A stretch of DNA of 10,269 nt, taken from NCBI GenBank assembly GCA_017556565.1, contig JAFYMQ010000029.1, positions 1-10,269 on the forward strand, given 5' to 3'. The stretch comes from Clostridia bacterium. Its GTDB lineage: Bacteria; Bacillota; Clostridia; Oscillospirales; Butyricicoccaceae. The notes under the pieces are model-generated. The model was not told the DNA's origin. It did no database searches and saw only the letters and a list, made by a program, of their open reading frames with translations. A program made the position numbers and the translations under genes. Shown piece after piece: positions 6,488 to 10,269 of the stretch (position 1 is the stretch's first letter; every line of letters begins with the position of its first letter).

Positions 6488-7336
6488 ATGTACAAGATCG
6501 CTGCCAGAAAGGAGCTCAATCCCACTGTTACCCAGCTGGAGATCGAAGCACCTCTTGTTGCGAAAAAAGCACAGCCCGGTCAGTTCATCATCCTTCGCGT
6601 GGATGAAGACGGAGAGAGAATACCTCTTACCGTTGCCGGCTGCGACAAAGAAGCAGGCACCGTCAAGATCATTTTCCAGATCGTCGGCGGCACCACCACC
6701 AAGCTCAACGCAAAGCGTGAGGGCGAGTACATCCAGGACTTCGTAGGTCCTCTGGGTGTTGCTACCCACCTCGACGGCCTCAAGAAGGTCTGCATCGTCG
6801 GCGGCGGCGTCGGCTGTGCAATCGCTATGCCTATTGCTCAGGCTCTCCACGAGCTGGGCGCAGAAGTTACCAGCATCATCGGCTTCCGCAACAAGGATCT
6901 GGTCATTCTGGAAGATGAGTTCACCGCTTGCACCGACAAGCTGGTTATGATGACCGACGACGGCTCCTACGGCCGCCACGGCAACGTCACCGTACCCCTC
7001 AAGGAAATGCTTGAAGCAGGCGAGAAGTTCGACATGGTCATCACCATCGGCCCCCTGATCATGATGAAGTTCGTCACCCTGACCGCAAAGCCCTTCGGCG
7101 TACCCTGCACAGTTTCCATGAACCCCATCATGATCGATGGTACCGGTATGTGCGGCGGCTGCCGTCTTACCCTCAACCAGGATGGCAAGAAGGTCACCAA
7201 GTTTGCTTGTGTTGACGGTCCCGATTTCAACGGCTACGAAGTCGACTTTGACGAGGCTATGTCCCGCGGCAGAATGTACGCAGACTTCGAGCGTCATGCA
7301 TACGAAGAGGCATGCAACCTCTTCAAAAAGGCTTAA
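6488..7336 (+). CDS. nfnA: NfnA/SudB: NADH-dependent ferredoxin:NADP+ oxidoreductase, small (alpha) subunit
   Basis: The 282-residue protein belongs to the ferredoxin-NADP reductase / dihydroorotate dehydrogenase electron-transfer superfamily. The N-terminal barrel has the FAD motif RIPLT (44-48) after PGQFIIL. The nucleotide-binding domain begins with VGGGVG (104-109). The C-terminal [2Fe-2S] site shows DGTGMCGGC with D217, C222 and C225, plus C241 in FACVDGP. In characterised NfnA this cluster uses an Asp and three Cys, which fits D217. With NfnB it forms the soluble electron-bifurcating complex coupling NADH and reduced ferredoxin to NADP+ reduction. NfnB follows 15 nt downstream. The alternative name SudB (sulfide dehydrogenase) reflects the homologous Pyrococcus enzyme. 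AGAGGAG precedes the ATG. Codon use is much more biased than in the upstream genes, suggesting high expression. Confidence 0.92.
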   Translation: MYKIAARKELNPTVTQLEIEAPLVAKKAQPGQFIILRVDEDGERIPLTVAGCDKEAGTVKIIFQIVGGTTTKLNAKREGEYIQDFVGPLGVATHLDGLKKVCIVGGGVGCAIAMPIAQALHELGAEVTSIIGFRNKDLVILEDEFTACTDKLVMMTDDGSYGRHGNVTVPLKEMLEAGEKFDMVITIGPLIMMKFVTLTAKPFGVPCTVSMNPIMIDGTGMCGGCRLTLNQDGKKVTKFACVDGPDFNGYEVDFDEAMSRGRMYADFERHAYEEACNLFKKA

Positions 7337-7351
7337 AGGAGGAAAAGAGCA

Positions 7352-8761
7352 ATGGCTATAGATCCCAAAAAGCATGAGATGCCCTCGCAGGAGCCTGCGG
7401 TGCGTGCTCATAATTTCAAAGAGGTTGCCCTGGGCTACACCATGGAAGTCGCAGTAGAAGAGGCAAAGCGCTGCCTCAACTGCAAGACCCAGCCCTGCGT
7501 AAGCGGCTGCCCCGTTAACATCAACATCCCTGATTTTATCACCCAGATCAAAGAAGGCAAGTTCGAAGAAGCATATCAGATCATCACCAAGACTTCTTCT
7601 CTGCCCGCAGTCTGCGGCCGTGTCTGCCCCCAGGAGAGCCAGTGCGAGAGCAAGTGTACTCTGGGCGTAAAGTTCGAGCCCGTAGGTATCGGCAGACTGG
7701 AGCGCTTTGTTGCTGACTGGCACAATGCCAACGTCACCGAGAAGCCCGCTGCTCCCGAGAGCAACGGCCACAAGGTAGCTATCGTCGGTTCCGGCCCCTC
7801 CGGTCTGACCTGCGCAGGCGACCTGGCAAAGAAGGGCTACAAGGTCACCGTATTCGAAGCTCTGCACACCGCAGGCGGCGTTCTGGTATACGGTATCCCC
7901 GAGTTCCGTCTCCCCAAGAGCATCGTTGCCAAGGAAGTTGACACCCTCAAGGCTCTGGGCGTTGACGTTGAGACCAACGTTGTTATCGGCAAGACCCTGA
8001 CCATCGACGAGCTGTTCGAGATGGGCTACGAGGCTGTATTCGTAGGCTCCGGTGCAGGTCTGCCCAACTTTATGAACATCCCCGGCGAGGCACTCAAGGG
8101 CGTTTACTCCGCAAACGAGTTCCTTACCCGCAGCAACCTGATGAAGGCTTATCTGGACAACCCTGTCACCCCCATTCAGAAGGGCGGCAAGGTAGCAGTT
8201 GTCGGCGGCGGTAACGTTGCTATGGACGCTGCAAGAACAGCTCTCCGTCTGGGCGCAGAAAAGGTCTACATAGTATACCGCCGCTCCATGGAAGAGCTGC
8301 CCGCAAGGCACGAAGAGGTCGAGCATGCAATCGAAGAGGGCATCGACTTCCAGCTGCTGCGTAACCCCGTTGAAATCCTGGGCTACCAGAATCCCGACGA
8401 TCCCAGAGATCCCAGAAACGGCTTTGTCACCGGTATGAAGTGCGTCAAGATGGAGCTGGGCGAGCCTGATGCAAAGGGCCGCCGCCGTCCCGTCGAGATC
8501 CCCGGCAGCGAGTTCGTTCTGGACGTTGACACCGTCATCATGTCCATCGGTACTTCTCCCAACCCCCTGATCAAGAGCACCACCAAGGGTCTGGAAGTCA
8601 ACAACCACGGCGGCATCATCGTCAACGAAGACGGCCTGACCTCCCGTGAGGGCGTCTATGCAGGCGGTGACGCAGTTACCGGCGCAGCAACCGTTATCTC
8701 GGCTATGGGCGCAGGCAAGACCGCTGCAAAGGCTATCGACGAGTTCCTCAGCGCAAAATAA
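7352..8761 (+). CDS. nfnB: NfnB/SudA: NADPH-dependent large (beta) subunit, GltD/GltA-like
   Basis: The 469-residue flavoprotein has an N-terminal two-cluster [4Fe-4S] domain followed by two dinucleotide-binding folds. Cys clusters are C41/C44/C49/C53 (CLNCKTQPCVSGCP) and C88/C92/C98/C102 (CGRVCPQ...C...C). The FAD motif GSGPSG is at 146-151. The second motif GGGNVA begins at 285 and is followed by VYRRS, a basic stretch usually associated with NADPH rather than NADH. The closing FAD motif (VYAGGDAVTGAATV) is near the C-terminus. The family includes the small subunit of glutamate synthase and is often annotated gltA, but the adjacent nfnA and the absence of a GltB large subunit identify it as NfnB. 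A near-perfect AAAGGAGG (7335-7342) sits 9 nt from the ATG and overlaps the nfnA stop. It shares the biased codon use of nfnA. Confidence 0.93.
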   Translation: MAIDPKKHEMPSQEPAVRAHNFKEVALGYTMEVAVEEAKRCLNCKTQPCVSGCPVNINIPDFITQIKEGKFEEAYQIITKTSSLPAVCGRVCPQESQCESKCTLGVKFEPVGIGRLERFVADWHNANVTEKPAAPESNGHKVAIVGSGPSGLTCAGDLAKKGYKVTVFEALHTAGGVLVYGIPEFRLPKSIVAKEVDTLKALGVDVETNVVIGKTLTIDELFEMGYEAVFVGSGAGLPNFMNIPGEALKGVYSANEFLTRSNLMKAYLDNPVTPIQKGGKVAVVGGGNVAMDAARTALRLGAEKVYIVYRRSMEELPARHEEVEHAIEEGIDFQLLRNPVEILGYQNPDDPRDPRNGFVTGMKCVKMELGEPDAKGRRRPVEIPGSEFVLDVDTVIMSIGTSPNPLIKSTTKGLEVNNHGGIIVNEDGLTSREGVYAGGDAVTGAATVISAMGAGKTAAKAIDEFLSAK

Positions 8762-8773
8762 ACCAAACAAAAC

Positions 8774-8809
8774 AGCGCGGCAGACTGTTTTTTGACGGTT
8801 TGCCGCGCT
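8774..8809 (+). terminator. Stem-loop after nfnB, first of a tandem pair
   Basis: The arms 8774-8787 and 8796-8809 form 14 bp, of which 9 outer pairs are perfect (AGCGCGGCA/TGCCGCGCT) and the inner part includes two G/T wobbles. The loop is T-rich. There is no T tract directly 3' on this strand; the next hairpin supplies one. On the opposite strand the stem is followed by a T-rich stretch (complement of 8762-8773), so it could also stop antisense transcription. Confidence 0.6.
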
Positions 8810-8813
8810 TGAG

Positions 8814-8831
8814 AGCGTAATAACGCTTTTT
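8814..8831 (+). terminator. Small hairpin with T tract, second of a tandem pair
   Basis: A 5-bp stem (AGCGT 8814-8818 with ACGCT 8823-8827) and an AATA loop run into TTTTT (8827-8831). It is weak alone, but with the preceding 14-bp stem it probably separates nfnAB transcription from the NuoE/NuoF-like genes, at least partly. Confidence 0.55.
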
Positions 8832-8867
8832 GCACAATCCCCAAAAATACATTAAGGAGAGTACAGA

Positions 8868-9353
8868 ATGAGCGCACAGTTCGATTTTGCTGTCGTTGAC
8901 AAGGTTCTTGCCGCTCACGATTGCAAGCAGTCCGGGATCATTGCCATTCTGCAGGAGATCCAGGAGCACTATCATTATCTTCCCAGAGAAATATTCCCCT
9001 ATATATCCGCCAAGCTCGATATGAGCGAGGCTGAGATCTACAGCGTTGCAACATTCTACGAGAACTTCTCTCTCGAGCCCAAGGGCAAGTATGTTATCAA
9101 AATCTGTGACGGTACCGCATGCCACGTCCGTCGCTCCATACCCATCCTTGACCGTATCCGTGCAGAGCTTGGTCTGTCTGCAGAAAAGAAGACCTCCGAT
9201 GATCTCAACTTTACCGTTGAGACCGTTTCCTGCCTGGGCGCATGCGGTCTGGCTCCCGTTCTTACAGTCAACGATGTAGTTTATCCCGCAATGACTCCTG
9301 ACAAGGCAAGCGCCCTGCTCAAGGAACTCAGAGAGGAGCTCGCCAATGCTTAA
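8868..9353 (+). CDS. nuoE: NuoE/HydC-type [2Fe-2S] subunit of a NADH-oxidising complex
   Basis: The 161-residue protein of the complex I 24-kDa family has an N-terminal helical part (GIIAILQEIQEHYHYLP, with SVATFYENFS near 60) and a C-terminal thioredoxin-like [2Fe-2S] domain. Ligands are C80 and C85 (CDGTAC) and C122 and C126 (CLGAC), the family's Cx4C...Cx3C pattern. In anaerobic Firmicutes this subunit usually serves an electron-bifurcating [FeFe] hydrogenase (HydC) or a NAD-dependent formate dehydrogenase rather than respiratory complex I. AAGGAGAG upstream supports the ATG at 8868. The 3' end overlaps the next gene by 8 nt. The tandem hairpin upstream suggests that a separate transcript, or read-through from nfnB, feeds this operon. 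Its codon use resembles nfnAB. Confidence 0.92.
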   Translation: MSAQFDFAVVDKVLAAHDCKQSGIIAILQEIQEHYHYLPREIFPYISAKLDMSEAEIYSVATFYENFSLEPKGKYVIKICDGTACHVRRSIPILDRIRAELGLSAEKKTSDDLNFTVETVSCLGACGLAPVLTVNDVVYPAMTPDKASALLKELREELANA

Positions 9354-10269
9354 GAACAGACAGGATTTTATTGCCTACCGCGAAGCTGCCGAGGCAGCTT
9401 ACGGCGCACAGGCTGAGAAGATCATCGTTTGCGCAGGTACAGGCTGCGTTGCAGGCGGATCTCTCAAAATATACGACCGTCTCAAGGAACTCATGGCTGC
9501 CAAGGGTCTCCATGTAGCAGTTGAGCTGGAAGTCGATCCCCATGACAATACAGTAGGTCTCAAGAAGAGCGGCTGCCACGGCTTCTGCGAAATGGGTCCT
9601 CTGGTACGTATCGACCCTCAGGGTTGGCTGTATACCAAGGTCAAGCTTGACGATTGCGAAGAGATCGTTGAGAAGACCATCTGCAAGGGCGAGCACATCG
9701 AGCGCCTTGCATATACCAAGTGCGACTGCGTATACAAGAAGCAGGACGAGATCCCCTTCTACGCAGGTCAGACCCGTGTGGTTCTGGAGCACTGCGGTAA
9801 GATCGATGCAACATCCATCCGCGAGTACGTTGCCATCGGCGGCTACTCTGCTTTTGAAAAGGCTCTGTTCGACATGAACGCCGACCTGATCGTAGAGCAG
9901 GTCAGCAAGTCCGGCCTCAGAGGCCGCGGCGGCGGCGGTTTCCCCGCCGGCAAGAAGTGGGAGCAGGTAAAGCGCCAGAAGGCTCTGCCCAAGTACGTCG
10001 TATGTAACGGCGACGAGGGTGACCCCGGTGCATTCATGGACCGCTCCATCATGGAAGGCGACCCCCACAGAATGCTGGAAGGCATGATGATCGCAGGTCT
10101 GGCAACAGGCGCAAGCCACGGCTACATCTACGTCCGTGCCGAGTATCCTCTGGCAGTTGACAGACTGCGCACCGCTATCGCACAGGCTGAGGAGCTTGGT
10201 CTGCTGGGCGACAACATCATGGGCACAGACTTCAGCTTCCATATGCACATCAACCGCGGTGCAGGCGCA
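9346..10269 (+). CDS. nuoF: NuoF/HydB-type NADH-binding flavoprotein subunit, 5' part
   Basis: This is the first 308 codons of a 51-kDa-type subunit, open at the right edge. An N-terminal thioredoxin-like [2Fe-2S] domain, typical of HydB and absent from complex I NuoF, has cysteines C29, C34, C77 and C81. The FMN/NADH fold follows, with GLRGRGGGGFPAGKKW at 190-205 and CNGDEGDPGAF at 220-230, both diagnostic for NADH binding and FMN contact. The missing part should hold the SLBB domain, the N1-like [4Fe-4S] site and, for HydB, extra C-terminal [4Fe-4S] clusters. The ATG lies inside the end of the upstream gene (ATGCTTAA), with GAGAGGAG before it, so translation is coupled. The fused N-terminal domain points to HydABC-like hydrogenase, or a related formate dehydrogenase, as the complex. 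Confidence 0.92.
   Translation, partial: MLKNRQDFIAYREAAEAAYGAQAEKIIVCAGTGCVAGGSLKIYDRLKELMAAKGLHVAVELEVDPHDNTVGLKKSGCHGFCEMGPLVRIDPQGWLYTKVKLDDCEEIVEKTICKGEHIERLAYTKCDCVYKKQDEIPFYAGQTRVVLEHCGKIDATSIREYVAIGGYSAFEKALFDMNADLIVEQVSKSGLRGRGGGGFPAGKKWEQVKRQKALPKYVVCNGDEGDPGAFMDRSIMEGDPHRMLEGMMIAGLATGASHGYIYVRAEYPLAVDRLRTAIAQAEELGLLGDNIMGTDFSFHMHINRGAGA

Noticed and set aside
7352..8761. The gene as the small subunit of glutamate synthase.
   Set aside because: Sequence similarity to GltD is expected for NfnB. The adjacent nfnA and the absence of a glutamate synthase large subunit in the window make NfnB the better name.
6443..8770. A 775-codon open frame on the - strand opposite nfnA and nfnB.
   Set aside because: Both + strand genes have complete cofactor motifs and ribosome sites. 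The antisense frame spans both genes and the gap between them, shows no recognisable domain, and is explained by the strong codon bias of the + strand, which removes stop codons in that frame.
9328..10248. A 306-codon open frame on the - strand opposite the NuoF/HydB-like gene.
   Set aside because: The + strand frame carries NADH/FMN-binding motifs and a coupled start, and the reverse frame has no family-like features.

Overview
The window looks like chromosomal DNA of a strictly anaerobic, fermentative Firmicute, most likely a clostridial gut bacterium of the Ruminococcus/Oscillospiraceae type. This is inferred from the gene families (GlpP antiterminator, NfnAB transhydrogenase, HydBC/NuoEF-type flavoprotein subunits, short-chain flavodoxin), moderate GC content, strong AGGAGG-like ribosome sites and tight same-strand operons. 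No 16S or other taxonomic marker is present. All ten complete and two partial genes are on the + strand. I see no mobile element, CRISPR array, tRNA or rRNA.

Region 1 (1-5158) is a glycerol-phosphate module. It starts with the 3' part of glpP, an RNA-binding antiterminator, followed by a long hairpin with a T tract at 466-518. Next come a GlpA-like glycerol-3-phosphate dehydrogenase with a C-terminal Cys4 [2Fe-2S] domain, a second FAD/NAD(P)-type oxidoreductase, and a small Cys-rich DUF1667 protein. A HAD-IIA phosphatase and a cytoplasmic glycerophosphodiester phosphodiesterase follow. Gene junctions are 3-nt gaps, TAATG overlaps or short spacers, and the unit ends at a perfect hairpin (5121-5158). 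The likely logic is that GDPD releases glycerol 3-phosphate from phosphodiesters, the three-protein oxidoreductase oxidises it, the phosphatase drains or edits phosphorylated C2/C3 compounds, and GlpP senses glycerol 3-phosphate and lets transcription pass the leader hairpin.

Region 2 (5159-5709) is a single flavodoxin gene lying between two intrinsic terminators.

Region 3 (5797-8831) starts with a good sigma-A-type promoter (TTGTCA, 17 nt, TAGAAT), followed by a Nudix hydrolase and the two subunits of the NADH-dependent ferredoxin:NADP+ oxidoreductase (NfnA, NfnB). It ends at a pair of hairpins.

Region 4 (8868-end) begins an operon for a NADH-oxidising complex: a NuoE/HydC-type [2Fe-2S] protein and, overlapping it by 8 nt, a NuoF/HydB-type flavoprotein cut by the window edge. 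A [FeFe]-hydrogenase large subunit (HydA), or less likely a formate dehydrogenase, is expected just downstream.

The genes from 6488 onward use a visibly more biased codon set (mostly ATC and AAG, few ATA) than those before, which suggests high expression of the Nfn and Hyd-like enzymes. The best candidate for under-described biology is the GlpA / FAD-oxidoreductase / DUF1667 enzyme, whose electron acceptor is unclear, together with its GlpP-linked leader.
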